Origin: Progne subis subis
Taxonomy: Eukaryota; Chordata; Aves; Passeriformes; Hirundinidae
Direction: 5' to 3'
Assembly (NCBI GenBank): GCA_022316685.1
Contig: JAKJHU010000067.1
Span: forward strand, 3,048,501 to 3,112,500
Length of the DNA stretch: 64,000 nucleotides
Both the position numbers and the translations under genes were made by a program. Each line of letters opens with the position of its first letter. Position 1 is the first letter of the stretch. Shown here in pieces: positions 13,390 through 23,571 of this stretch. The notes beneath the pieces are model-generated. The model worked only from the letters and a program-made list of their open reading frames with translations, searched no databases and was not told the origin of the DNA.

Positions 13390-13395
13390 TCTTTC

Positions 13396-13983
13396 ACACT
13401 CTTGTGGCCTGTAATACTTCCTGCAGTGCAAGAAGCCTCTCCCATGGACTGAGATCAAATCCAGTGTCTCTCTGAGCTCTGGGCTGTAGTCCCAGACCCC
13501 CCTGCCCAGGTCTCTGACCCTCCAGGGCAACCAAAGGAATGCCCTGGACTCCAACACCGCCCAGAGACAGAAGGGCCTGACCTAGGCCTCCCCCCTGCAT
13601 TTGGGCATTAGTTTTCAGAAGCCTGGCCGGGCCCGGCCCAGCCAGTAACAGAGGGGGCTAACTTGGCCTCCCCCCGCTCTCCATGCAGGCAGCAGCTTCT
13701 GAAAGCCCGGCTGGGGCCTGCCCGTCCGCCCAGAGGGACAGCAGAGCCTGATCCGGGCCCAGCCCGGGCCCGAGCCCAGCCCTGACTATGTTGTCACCTC
13801 ATGGCCGATCACTGAAGCAAGAGAGCGGGCAGTCAGCTGCAGATAAGTTTTAAATGTTCCTTCCAAAGTCACACTGATACTTCTCATTGGTCAACTCAGC
13901 TGTCAATATCCCAGCCTGCTTTCCGATAGGTCCTTGTCCTCCTACCCCCAACCTACCCCACAGTTAGGGCAGGGAAAAAAACA
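13396..13983 (-). mobile_element. GC-rich LTR-like block, unclassified
   Basis: This block is much richer in G and C than its surroundings, with gggcccgggc-type strings at 13620-13790. On the minus strand it has a CCAAT box-like ACCAATGAGAAG (plus about 13891-13902) and a TTTAAAA box (plus about 13846-13852), in the order expected for an LTR U3 and promoter. Segments of it share the motif 'ggcttctgaaaact' with the neighbouring element at 12790-12840, suggesting a common origin. I could not find matching ends or a target duplication, so the limits are approximate. A CpG-rich host promoter is an alternative but no exon is visible next to it. Confidence 0.4.
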
Positions 13984-16017
13984 TTTTACATTTCTCTATA
14001 TCAAGAAAACAAAATCGTACTAACCTATGATACTTTCACAAAGTAAATATATCTTAGAAGCACAACTTTTCTGCTAGGCACTTACAGACAGAATAGTTTT
14101 CCAGGTTTTCTAGAACTAGTGCCCTAGTCCCTGCAGAAGAAGCCAAGGCCAGCAACGACATTGTCTGACCACCTATTGAACAGTATCTTGTGTGTCACAA
14201 AAAAATAATCTAAAACAAACAAAAGATTTAAATAAATAGATTTTTTTGGAGGAGGAGGAGGAAAAGAGAAAGCATGATGATGTTACCTTTGGGACCATAT
14301 GAATATTATCTGAAAAGCAAATTACCCTCCAGAATACTTGGGGAATACTCCCAAATGAGCCCTTCTCCTTTAGCTGTAACTGCTCTAGTAAGGAACCACG
14401 AACCATTGCTGAATCTCCGGCTCTCATGAACCAAAGTGATACTGTGGTAATGACATGAAAAACAATATATTCTGGCCTCATGCTATCAGGTTAAGGGGTC
14501 CTGCTCAGGTCTGTTCAATTCAGTCATGCGTTGTGCTGCCTGTCATTGCCCGCTGGCCAGGGCGTCATTCATCATCCCTATGTGTCATTAGCAAGGAAAC
14601 CCCTCCCTGTCCAGGCTTTTTGCCAGCCCTGACACCAACAGCCTTCTGTGCCCCTCCTCCTCATGACCAGTTTCCCCATCAGCTGTGGGTAGGCCTAATG
14701 AACCAAACTAGTTGCCCACCTTCATAATTTTTATATCTTAACAGTAGAACAGGAGTGAAGGAGGGCCACAAGATTTTTTTTTCCTTTCCTTTCAGAAAAA
14801 ATATTACCAAGCTTTCCTTGCCTAAAATTTCTGACAAAGCTGTGCCATCAAGTTAAGGTATGTTTTCTATCATTATACATGGGTAGCAATTGGTTTGCAT
14901 TTCTCCAGAATAATTATATAATTATAAATCTCACATTTTCTCCAGCTTTTAAACTAATAGGCTTTAAGAGAAACATCCCCAGATTTTTCAAGACCCATAA
15001 ATCAACATTTTCCAGTGTTCCCATAGGACCATTCTGGCCTGTCTTCCTAGCAGAACTTGAAAGCCCTTACAGGCTTCCAACTCACTGGAGATCAAGAAAA
15101 AAATCAACCATTTCCCTCAGACTTCAAGCTGTCAGGCTTACACAGGATTATTTTTTCACTCTTTGGGAAAAAAAAAAAAAAAAAATCCCAAACAGGTAAT
15201 AGTTTCAAAAGTGGTACTTTCTATGGAGTGAAATTAACAGGTATTCAGTTGATTAATTGGCCGGAGATATGCAAGCACTGTTATGACTCACATCTTGGGA
15301 TGCCTCTCACCAGGGAAAAGTTCATGGAAACTTTTGGTGAAAGTTACGTCATGCTGTGAGACAAAGTCTGGCAACTCCCTGCCATCAGAATAGAATAGGC
15401 ACATTAATTCAAAGGTGAGAAAATTTAGTTTTACAAAAGCAAACCAAAGGCTATATAAAGCAATATATAAAGCATGCACAAAATATGAAATCAATTTCTT
15501 GCATGAAAGACGACTTACCTCACAAGATGAGTAACCCACTGACTGAAGCAATGAAGCAACACACTGCTGCTGAATGCTGGCAAGACTAGGAGAATGAACT
15601 TCATCATACAATGTCATACTGCTCGCATGACCAGGCAGAAAATATACTTCTCATCCTGTGCTGTATTTAGGCACTCCATGAAGATAGTTGTTTTTCTTTT
15701 GGCTCATGTGCATTTTTCTCTTAGTTTATATTTGTTTTGTACAAAAATATTGTGCATGTTTTGGTTTGGTTTTTTTTTTATTTTTTTCCATCTCCCTATA
15801 TGAACAGCTCTAGAAAAAATAGATTTTACTTTTTGAAGCTTTATGAGCAAGGATATAATTGACTACTCTTTCTGTACAAGGATTTGTACTGAAAAGTAAT
15901 AGCAAGAGAAAAAGCAATAGCAAGGGAAAATAATGGACTCATGGTATGAAGTATGTATTTAAATCATAGCAACACAAACTAAAGAGTACCCTGAATCATT
16001 CACTCTGATTCTCAGAA

Positions 16018-16021
<4 letters not shown>
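13984..16021. other. Anonymous stretch, no gene recognised
   Basis: About 2 kb with only short open frames. A run of 17 A lies at about 15169-15185. A moderately GC-rich part at 14480-14730 gives a 90-residue frame with no recognisable family. Nothing else can be supported. Confidence 0.45.

Positions 16022-16080
<59 letters not shown>
16022..16080. repeat. Uninterrupted T59 homopolymer
   Basis: A run of 59 T. On the minus strand this is a poly(A) tract, but the sequence next to it shows no SINE, no processed gene and no target duplication that I can identify. Confidence 0.9.
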
Positions 16081-17061
16081 CCAGTTAAAATGATTAACAA
16101 TAGGGTGAGACCTATAAATTGAAGAATTGCTTTTGTTCTTTGTGGTAAAACAGGCAAAGGATAGTGCTGCTGTGGGTGCCTCCTGCATGGCGGAAAATCA
16201 TGCTCTGAATCCTCTCCTGAGCTCCCCCTTTTCAACACAGACAATGCCTCTGAACACCATCTACCCTGAAAAAGGTGCTCCCTGCCTTCAACATTTACCC
16301 TACTTGCTTTTGTTTTGGGTTGTGCTTTGTGCAATTTTTCAGGATCAGGGAAGGATGGGTTGTCTAAACAAGTTGAACTTATGCCCTGAAGGTTTGTTTC
16401 TTTTTTTTGTTATATTGTTGTTTGGTGGGTTGTGGTTTTTTGTTGTTGTTTTTGGTTTATGGTTGTTGTTGTTGGTTTTGTTTTGTTTTGGTTTTATTTC
16501 TGTAAAATATACAAATGGATTGGAATGCTTAAGAAACAATAACTTGAAGCCAATTGCCCAAAGGAAACATGCTTGGCTACTTCTCAACACTACAAAAAAC
16601 CCTTACAGCAAAAACTATGCAGCTGGATGAAGACTCAAGATGACATGATGAAGCATTTGAATCAACTTGCCACCATCTTGTAGAGCTTTATCTAAAAATG
16701 GGTGAGATAAATACTTAGCTGAATATTTGGTCTGGATTTTTCTCTCTCCCTCATCTGTGGGGATGCAGGCATCCTTCTAAAGCAGAAAAACCTTTTAAAA
16801 GTCTCTGCTGACAGCTTAAATAAGTGCCTTTCCCAAGCCTTTGGTGATCTTTCAATGAATTGAACAGAGGAGCACCTGCACATTTTGTTGTCCTTTTCCA
16901 GAGTGCACCACTGGAATATTGCTTCCTTTCTTCTTGACAATAAACCCAAGTGCTATTCATGATTGCAGGTGGAAAAATGTCAGCAATAAAAACTCATTCC
17001 AACTTTTTCTGATATCTCAGGTATGCAATAAATCTGAATAAATCCATGTTCATACATAAAG
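16081..17061. other. Non-coding stretch with a T/G-rich patch
   Basis: No gene recognised. The part at about 16390-16500 is a T/G-rich simple repeat (TTGTTG and TTTTG units) that produces long false frames on both strands. Confidence 0.5.
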
Positions 17062-17322
17062 AACCATAGAATAACTGATATAAAAAAGACTCTTAAAATC
17101 ATTGAGTTCAAATGTAAACCTACCACTGTCAAGTTTATCACTAAACTATGTGTGTGAGTGCCATGTTGACACAGCTTTTTAATACCACCAGAGACGGTGA
17201 TTCAACCACTTCACTGGGCAGCCTGTTCAAATGTTTGAAAACACTTTGGATGAAAAATTATTTTCTAATATCTGATCTAAGCCTCCTCTGGCACAATCTG
17301 AGGACATTTCCTCTTGTCATAT
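17062..17322 (-). mobile_element. CR1 LINE 3' fragment, minus strand
   Basis: Read on the minus strand this is the CR1 3' region: plus-strand landmarks are 'accatagaata' at the start (the element's tail), 'cactgggcagcctgttcaaatg' near 17211 and 'aatctgaggacatttcctcttgtc' near 17295. It ends abruptly where a second CR1 begins at about 17323, so the two are separate insertions or one interrupts the other. It is old, judging by the mismatches to typical CR1 sequence. Confidence 0.85.
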
Positions 17323-17990
17323 AATCATAGACACAGAATGACTTGGGCTGGAAAGCACATTAAGGTCATCTAGTTCTAACCCCACTGCCATGGGCAGGGA
17401 CATCTTCTCATCGTTCAAAGCCCCATCCAATCTGTCCTCAGACACTTCTAGGGATCCACAACTTCTCAGACAACCTGTTTCAGTTTCTCACAATCCTCAC
17501 AGTGAAGAATCATCCTGTCATTTGTTGGAAAAAGAGACCTAGTTCTTTGTATAGACTGATACGCTCTTGCCTGAGCCTCCTTTCCTCTGGGCTAAACAAC
17601 CCCAACTCCCTGAGCAGCTCCTCATGGGATTTGTGCTGCTGACCCTTCATCAGCTTTGTTGCCCTTCTCTGAACACACTCCAGCACCTCAGTGCACTTCT
17701 GGTAGTGAGGGGCTGAAAAGTGAACAGAGGACCTGAGGTGCAGGCTCACCAGCTCTGCACCAGGTGAGGGAATGTTTCACAGGACAGGGGCACGAGAATA
17801 TCACTGCCCTGGTCCTGCTGGCCACGGCATTGCTGACACAGGCCAGGATGCCGTTGGCCTTTTGGCCACGTGGGCACATGCTGGCTCATGTTCACCCAGC
17901 TGTCGATCAGCACCCCCAGGTCCTCCATGGATGACTGGCTCTATTCCTGACACTCCAAGCACTGAAATGAGCTCTAAGCCAGCTGTCACA
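17323..17990 (-). mobile_element. CR1 LINE 3' fragment, minus strand, longer copy
   Basis: A second CR1 copy in the same orientation. Plus-strand landmarks, read as the complement of the element, are 'catagacacagaatgacttgggctgg' (tail side), 'agcctcctttcctctgggctaaacaacccc' near 17575, 'ctctgaacacactccagcacctcagtg' near 17669 and 'gtcgatcagcacccccaggtcctc' near 17903. The minus strand gives broken reverse-transcriptase C-terminal frames. The 5' end is truncated, which is usual for CR1. Confidence 0.9.
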
Positions 17991-18205
17991 CCGGCTAATA
18001 CTGACAGAGCTGTATTTCTTGGCAAGCAGTGATAACCTACAAGTAGCCATGTGTATTGAACTGATTCAAGTCTATTTAGTTCACAAGATACAAAGAACAT
18101 CAAGAAAATTTTCAAAAGTCTCAAACTGTTATCATTCTGTACCAAGCTATGGTTTCTATTCTGATACTGGTCAAAATATATTTGGATCTCAGTTAATCCA
18201 TCAGT

Positions 18206-18558
18206 GACACTTGTTGTGGTGCATTAATTTGGTTTATATTTGTAATGTTCTTTCCTATCTGTCCCTGCCCAGCAGTGCCCACCCCCCTCACTGAGATGTA
18301 ACCTAATCCTGTTTCCTCCCACTTATCACAGATTGGGCGATGCCTCTGGGTCTCGCCTCTGGGCCCTGCCCCTGGGGGAAAAAGCCACGGCGGGGGAGGG
18401 TCCAGCATTCTCTGGCATCGGCTCTCCATTGGGAAGGTCTCCAAAGCTGAACAGGACATGAGAATAAAAGCAGAACTACCCAAACCAAAGTCAGAGAGTC
18501 AAGACTCTTCCTTTACCTTCGGCGGCCATCTAGTCTCGTGGGGAAGGAAACAGACACT
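18206..18558 (+). mobile_element. Solo ERV LTR, 341 bp, TSD GACACT
   Basis: The LTR runs from TGTTGTGG at 18212 to GGAAACA at 18552, flanked by a perfect 6-bp duplication GACACT at 18206-18211 and 18553-18558. It has an AATAAA signal at 18463-18468 in sense orientation, about 85 bp before its end, which fits an R-U5 of ordinary size. A 6-bp duplication is typical of ERVK-like (beta) elements. There is no attached internal region. The ERVL-like provirus sits only 42 bp beyond its target duplication. Confidence 0.85.
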
Positions 18559-18600
18559 TGTACATCACACAGCTGTCATTGCTTCTCAGTCTTTGAATGG

Positions 18601-19265
18601 TGTCCTGGGGTGACTGTGTATCCCCAATCGTCTGTTGGGTGCAGGGGGGAGGGCAAGCGCGGTTTGTTTTTCCCCAGGAAAACTCTGCTCATCCAAGTGA
18701 CCTTGAAGCGGGGGAGCTGGAACTCGGCGAGACTGAAGAAGCTCTGTTGTTTTTCTCAGGCAGTTAGTTTAGTTTAGTGCTAGCATAGTGTTAGATGCTG
18801 TAGAATAGCTGAAGCTTTTTTGCTTTTTTTGCTTTCTTCTTTTTTTCTTTTTTTCTTTCCTTTTTTCTTTTTTTTTTTTTTTTTTTTTTTTTTGCCCTCT
18901 CCTCGGAACTGTTCCAACCTCTCCGGACTGAGGACCTGGGGAAGCACCGGGGGGCCTCCACAGGGGACCCACCCCACCGAAACCACCAAGACCAGCCCTG
19001 CACTTTTTTTTTCCAACGTCAGCGGAGAGAGAGTGGTGGAGCACACTGACAATCTTCAAGAGGAGAGACTTTCTTTAAGTTTGTTATCCCTCCGTAAGCG
19101 GCACGAAGCTCTTGTCATCGGGTATTGTGCTGGGAGTGCTTTGCCTGTGTAATAAACAGGTTTTTTCCACTTCTCTCTGAGGAAGTTTTTCCCGAACCGG
19201 TTGGGGGAGGGGAGAGGGGGGCCCCTTGGGAGGATTTCTCCCAAAATCTGCCTGAAACCACCACA
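18601..19265 (+). promoter_or_regulatory. 5' LTR (665 bp)
   Basis: Begins TGTCCTGGGG and ends CCACCACA. It contains a polypyrimidine tract of roughly 85 bp at 18815-18900, ending in T26 (18868-18893), and an AATAAA poly(A) signal at 19151-19156 that separates R from U5. I see no clear TATA box; transcription may start from a TATA-less promoter near the pyrimidine tract (inference). Against the 3' LTR it differs at eight bases (18719, 18726, 19024, 19121, 19204, 19206, 19222, 19228) plus one T in the homopolymer. Confidence 0.95.
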
Positions 19266-19272
19266 AACTTCT

Positions 19273-19290
19273 TGGCGCCCGAACGTGTGG
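19273..19290 (+). other. Primer binding site, tRNA-Lys type
   Basis: TGGCGCCCGAACGTGTGG follows the 5' LTR after a 7-base spacer. The first 12 bases equal the known start of a Lys3 primer site; the later GTG and the following GCTCGAA resemble the Lys1,2 type with one extra base and one change. A lysine tRNA is therefore the likely primer. The match is imperfect for either isoacceptor. Confidence 0.75.
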
Positions 19291-19350
19291 CTCGAATCCA
19301 CGAGAGAGTGGAAAAACCCTGAACTGATTAGTATTTAGCGGTCAGTAAAT

Positions 19351-21288
19351 ATGCTGTTTGAACTCATGTCTCTTAGAGTAGGGGCCTTGATGTGTTTTGG
19401 ATCCTTAGGCTTCTTTAAGGTCTTAATACCTTTGTGGTCCTTAAGTTTATTTGCATATCCAGAGATAGCCCCAATATTGTCATTAATACACAGTTTTTAC
19501 AGTAGAGGGACGCGAATTAGAGTAGCTATTGGCCTTAGCTTAATGATAATAATTTGTAGGAAGTTTATAAAGGTGCTGAGGTCTGTTCCTTCTATGTATG
19601 GGTCATAGTTATGGTTATTCACCCTGTTTGTGGGAGGAGGAGCAGAAGATGAAGCGTTGCAGTCTTTTGTTTCCTTCTCCTCTAAATCGGTTAAATCATT
19701 TCTGGAGAATGTTGAGTTTCCCCTGAGTGTTAAAGAGACCATCTTTCTGGTATGTCATCTGGTAAGCCTCCTCTATACAGTCTGCAGCTTCTCTAAAATA
19801 TGGGCTGAGATTTCTAGAGGGGCTGATGAAACTCCCGACCCAGGCAGAGGAAATCCTGAGTGGTGTGGAGAATGGGAGGATATGGGCCAACTCCTCAAAG
19901 AATTCTCTGACCCTGTAGTCTGGGATTTTCCACGGGAACAAATTCAGAATCCAGTGGAGCTGGGGAAATACCTGAAAGAGAGGTACCATGATGGCTCTAA
20001 GGGGGAGAAGGTCGCTGCAGTAAGCTGGGCCCTGGCATATGCTTATCGCACCTTGCTAGAGACTGTAGGGCAGCAGACAGAGGCAGGGGGGAAGGGATAC
20101 AAATCAACAGCTACCCCAGTCACTCAGGCTGCAGCCAACACCCCAGTTATGAATCCAGCAGCTAAACCAGACAGTAAGCCTAAGCCCCTGGCAGTTGCTC
20201 CAGCAAAGAAGCACACACATAAAACCGATCGACCAGTGGACGATAATGACGCAAGAGAAGGACCTTCACCAAAATCAGAAGCCAAATCTTCCAGCACAGG
20301 ATCAGAAGCCAATATTGACTCCTTTTCCCTGAAGGACCTTCGAGGCCTAAGAAAAGATTACCAGCGACAACCTGATGAATCTATAATTAGCTGGTTAGTC
20401 CGTCTTTGGGATGCCGCAGGTGAGGCTACAATTCTAGATAGCACTGAAGCGAGGCATCTGGGATCCCTGTCACATGATCCAGTCATCAACCAGGAGATGA
20501 TGAGAGAGGCTAGTCCTTGCAGTCTCTGGATACGGGTCCTAGGAAGCGTAGCAGAAAGATACCTATGTGCAGATGATCTCTATATGCAGCAAACCCCATG
20601 GAAGACCATAGAACAAGGGATTCAACGCTTAAGAGAAATGGCAGTGGCAGAGATGGTTTTCTCAGATGATATAAACACTAGGAACCCAGACTTAGTATCA
20701 TGTACATCTGTGATGTGGCGAAAACTTATACGACTCGGGCCATTAGAATACGCTTCTGCTTTAGCAGTAATGAAGCGGGAGGACATGGAGGAAACTGTGC
20801 TTGATATAGCGAAGAAGCTCCGAGCATATGCAGATGCTGTGCATGGCCCAACACACGCCAGAATCGCAGCTGTGGAAACACGCCTACAGAAACTAAAGAA
20901 TAAGATAGATAAGAATCATAAGAAACTCAAGGAGGAGATTAGAGAGGACCTTCTCCAAATCTCAGCAGTGCAGATCAGAGGTTCTGGTACCCAACGTAGA
21001 CGCTCCCCGGGTAGGGAGAGAGGGTACACTCCACGCGCTGAGCTGTGGTTCTTCCTGCGGGATTGCGGAGAAAATATGAACAGATGGGATAGAAAATCTA
21101 CGGCTGCCTTAGCACAACGGGTGCGTGAATTGAAGAAAGTCAAGACTCAAAGAGGGAGTTTCACCAAAAGGGAAGTAGCTCCAGTTGCCCGTAGCCGAAC
21201 TGCCAGGTATGACGATAATGACATGTCCGACCCCCTTGAAGGAACCTCTAAGGCATATGCTCAAGGAAAGAAAGATAACCAGGCTTAG
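19351..21288 (+). pseudogene. gag: gag of ERVL-like provirus, interrupted by an amber stop
   Basis: Gag is the structural precursor that forms the particle. The first ATG after the primer site is 19351, and frame 1 is open to TAG 21286-21288 except for one TAG at 19606-19608. The 5' part (19351-19608, 85 codons) and the next 60 codons are unusually hydrophobic, with stretches that could span a membrane. The next in-frame ATG after the break is 19882. The middle is rich in Pro, Ala and Lys (about 20100-20320). A capsid-like helical part follows (20320-20860), then a charged coiled-coil-like segment (20860-20960) and an arginine-rich patch near 20995-21025. I see no CCHC zinc knuckle. At least twelve tryptophan codons survive in this part. 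Identity as gag rests on position and composition more than on motifs. Confidence 0.8.
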
Positions 21289-21780
21289 AGGGGCCCTGCC
21301 TCTAGCCAGGTAGAAGCTAGGAAAAACCGTGTATTTTGGACTGTGTGGATTCGTTGGCCTAGCACATCAGAACCACAAAAATATGAGGCCTTAGTTGATA
21401 CTAGTGCGCAGTGCACATTAATGCCATCAAGACAGGTAAGGGCAGAATCTGTTTCTATTGCTGGCGTGACGGGGGGATCACAGAATTTTACTGTGGTAAA
21501 AGCAGATGTGAGCCTAACTGGAAAGGAGTGGGAAAAACACCCTATTGTGACTGGCCCAGAGGCCCCATGTATTTTGGACATAGACTTCCTCCGAAGTGGG
21601 TATTTCAAAGACCCGAAAGGACTCAGGTGGGCATTCGGGATAGCGGCTGTAGTAACAGAGGGCATCCGGCAATTGAACACCTTGCCTGGACTGTCCAAGA
21701 ATCCTTCTGCAGTAGGACTCTTAAAAGTACAAGAACAACGGGTACCAATTGCCACTTCTATAGTGCACCGCCGACAGTAT
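21289..21780 (+). pseudogene. pro: Retroviral protease region (pro), active site DTS
   Basis: This follows gag in the same frame, directly after the TAG at 21286. The aspartic protease signature lies at 21397-21411 and reads D-T-S-A-Q, where the family usually has D-T/S-G-A. The third codon is AGT, so a G-to-A change at its first base would account for the loss of glycine. An ILDIDFL-like flap or second-half motif lies near 21572-21592. The protease cleaves Gag-Pol; the altered glycine would probably impair it (inference). No stop codon falls within the region. Confidence 0.8.
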
Positions 21781-22845
21781 AGAACCACTCAAGATGCTGT
21801 GATTCCCATTCATAAAATGATTCAAGAGCTAGAGAGCCAAGGGGTGGTTAGTAAAACCCACTCACCCTTCAACAGCCCCATTTGGCCTGTGCGCAAATCT
21901 GAAAGAGAATGGAGATTGACTGTGGACTACCGTGCATTGAATGAGGTGACACCACCACTGAGTGCTGCTGTGCCAGACATGTTGGAGCTCCAGTATGAGC
22001 TGGAGTCCAAGGCAGCAAAATAGTATGCCACAGTTGATATTGCCAATGCATTTTTCTCCATTCCTTTGGCAGCAGAATGCAGGCCTCAGTTTGCCTTCAC
22101 ATGGAGGGGCGTGCAGTACACCTAGAACCGACTGCCCCAGGGGTGGAAGCACAGTCCTACCATCTGCCATGGACTGATCCAGGCTGCACTAGAAAAGAGT
22201 GAGGCTCCGGAGCACCTACAGTATATCGATGACATCATTGTGTGGGAGAACACGGCAATGGAAGTGTTTGAGAAAGGAGAGAAGATCATCCAAATTCTCC
22301 TGAAAGCTGGTTTTGCCATCAAGCAGAGCAAGGTCAAGGGACCTGCCCGAGAGATCCAGTTCCTGGGAGTAAAGTGGCAAGATGGACGGCAGCAGATTCC
22401 TACTAATGTCATCAACAAGATCACAGCAATGTCTCCACCGACCAATAAGAAGGAGACACAAGCTTTCCTAGGTGCTATAGGTTTCTGGAGGATGCATATT
22501 CCCGAGTATAGTCAAATCGTGAGCCCTCTTTACCTGGTCACCCGAAAAAAGAATGATTTCCACTGGGGCCCTGAGCAGCAACAAGCCTTTGCCCAGATCA
22601 AGGAGGAGATCGCTCATGCAGTAGCCCTTGGCCCAGTAAGGACAGGACCAGAAGTGAAGAATGTGCTCTACTCAGCAGCCAAGAACAATGGCCTGTCCTG
22701 GAGCCTTTAGCAGAAGGTGCCTGGTGAGACTCGAGGCCGACCACTAAGATTTTAGAGTCGAAGCTACAGAGGGTCTGAAGCCAATTACACCCCAACTGAG
22801 AAGGAAATCTTAGCTGCCTATGAAGGAGTTCAAGCCGCCTCAGAG
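21781..22845 (+). pseudogene. pol: Reverse transcriptase region (pol), four in-frame amber stops
   Basis: The polymerase copies the RNA genome into DNA. Fingers and palm motifs are readable in frame 1: a VDYRALNEVTP block near 21920-21953, the first catalytic Asp in a TVDIANAFF block (codon 22036-22038), the LPQG motif near 22132-22143, and the YIDD catalytic box at 22222-22233. A FLGVKW block (22360-22377) and a thumb with FLGAIGFWRMHIP (22468-22506) follow. TAG stops lie at 22021, 22123, 22708 and 22753. The one at 22123 falls just before the NRLPQG block, where the family often has an aromatic residue. There are no indels that shift the frame. The catalytic residues themselves remain. Confidence 0.92.
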
Positions 22846-23571
22846 GTGATTAGTACAGAGGCGCAACTCCTCCTGGCACCCCGACTGCCTGTGCTAGAGT
22901 GGATGTTCAAAGGGGAGGTCCCCTCCACCCATCACGCCACTGATGCCACATGGAGCAAGTGGATTGCTCTTATTACGCAGCGTGCCCGTATAGGTAAACT
23001 GAATCGCCCTGGGATTTTGGAAATAATTACCAATTGGCCTGAGAGTGAAAATTTTGGCCTCACAAATGAAGAACAAGAGCAAGTGACACAGGCTGAAGAG
23101 GCTCCACCATACAACCAATTGCCAGCAGAGGAGAGGCATTATGCCCTTTTCACTGACGGTTCCTGTCGTATTGTAGGGATGAACCGGAAATGGAAAGCAG
23201 CCGTGTGGAGTCCCACACGACAAGTTGCTGAAGCCACTGAAGGAGAAGGTAGATCAAGTCAACTTGCAGAACTCAAGGCTGTTCAATTGGCCTTGGATAT
23301 TGTTGAAAGAGAGGGGTGGCCGAGGCTCTACCTCTATACTGATTCGTGGATAGTAGCCAATGCTCTGTAGGGATGGCTGAAGAGGTGGAAAGAGGCTAAT
23401 TGGCAGCGTGAGGGGAAACCAATTTGGGCTGCTGAGGAGTAGAAAAACATTGCTACCAGGGTAGGGAGACTACCTGTAAAAGTCCGCCACGTAGATGCCC
23501 ACATCCCCAAGAGTAGAGCTAATGAAGAGCATCGAAACAACGAGCAGGTAGATCAGGCAGCAAAAATAGAA
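22846..23571 (+). pseudogene. pol: RNase H region of pol, two in-frame amber stops
   Basis: RNase H removes the RNA strand during reverse transcription. After a connection of about 95 codons, the RNase H core begins with a YALFTDGS block, whose catalytic Asp codon is 23155-23157. The catalytic Glu lies in a QLAELKA block (codon 23269-23271), and the next Asp lies in a YTDSW block (23341-23343). TAG stops interrupt at 23368 and 23440. A HVDAHIPKS-like block near 23488-23514 carries the C-terminal His/Asp region. The catalytic carboxylates that I can see are intact, so inactivation is due to the stops alone. Confidence 0.88.

Noticed and set aside
16127..16630. A 167-codon plus-strand frame rich in Phe, Leu and Val
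   Set aside because: Much of it is translation of the T/G-rich simple repeat near 16390-16500, and its N-terminal part matches no family I recognise.
18769..19059. Lysine-rich frames on the minus strand over the LTRs (also 24975-25266)
   Set aside because: They are translations of the LTR poly-T tract and have no protein character.
21411..21782. A second frame over the protease with C-x-x-C and further Cys residues, resembling a zinc knuckle
   Set aside because: It overlaps the true protease frame, which carries the active site, and has the wrong Cys/His spacing for a CCHC knuckle.
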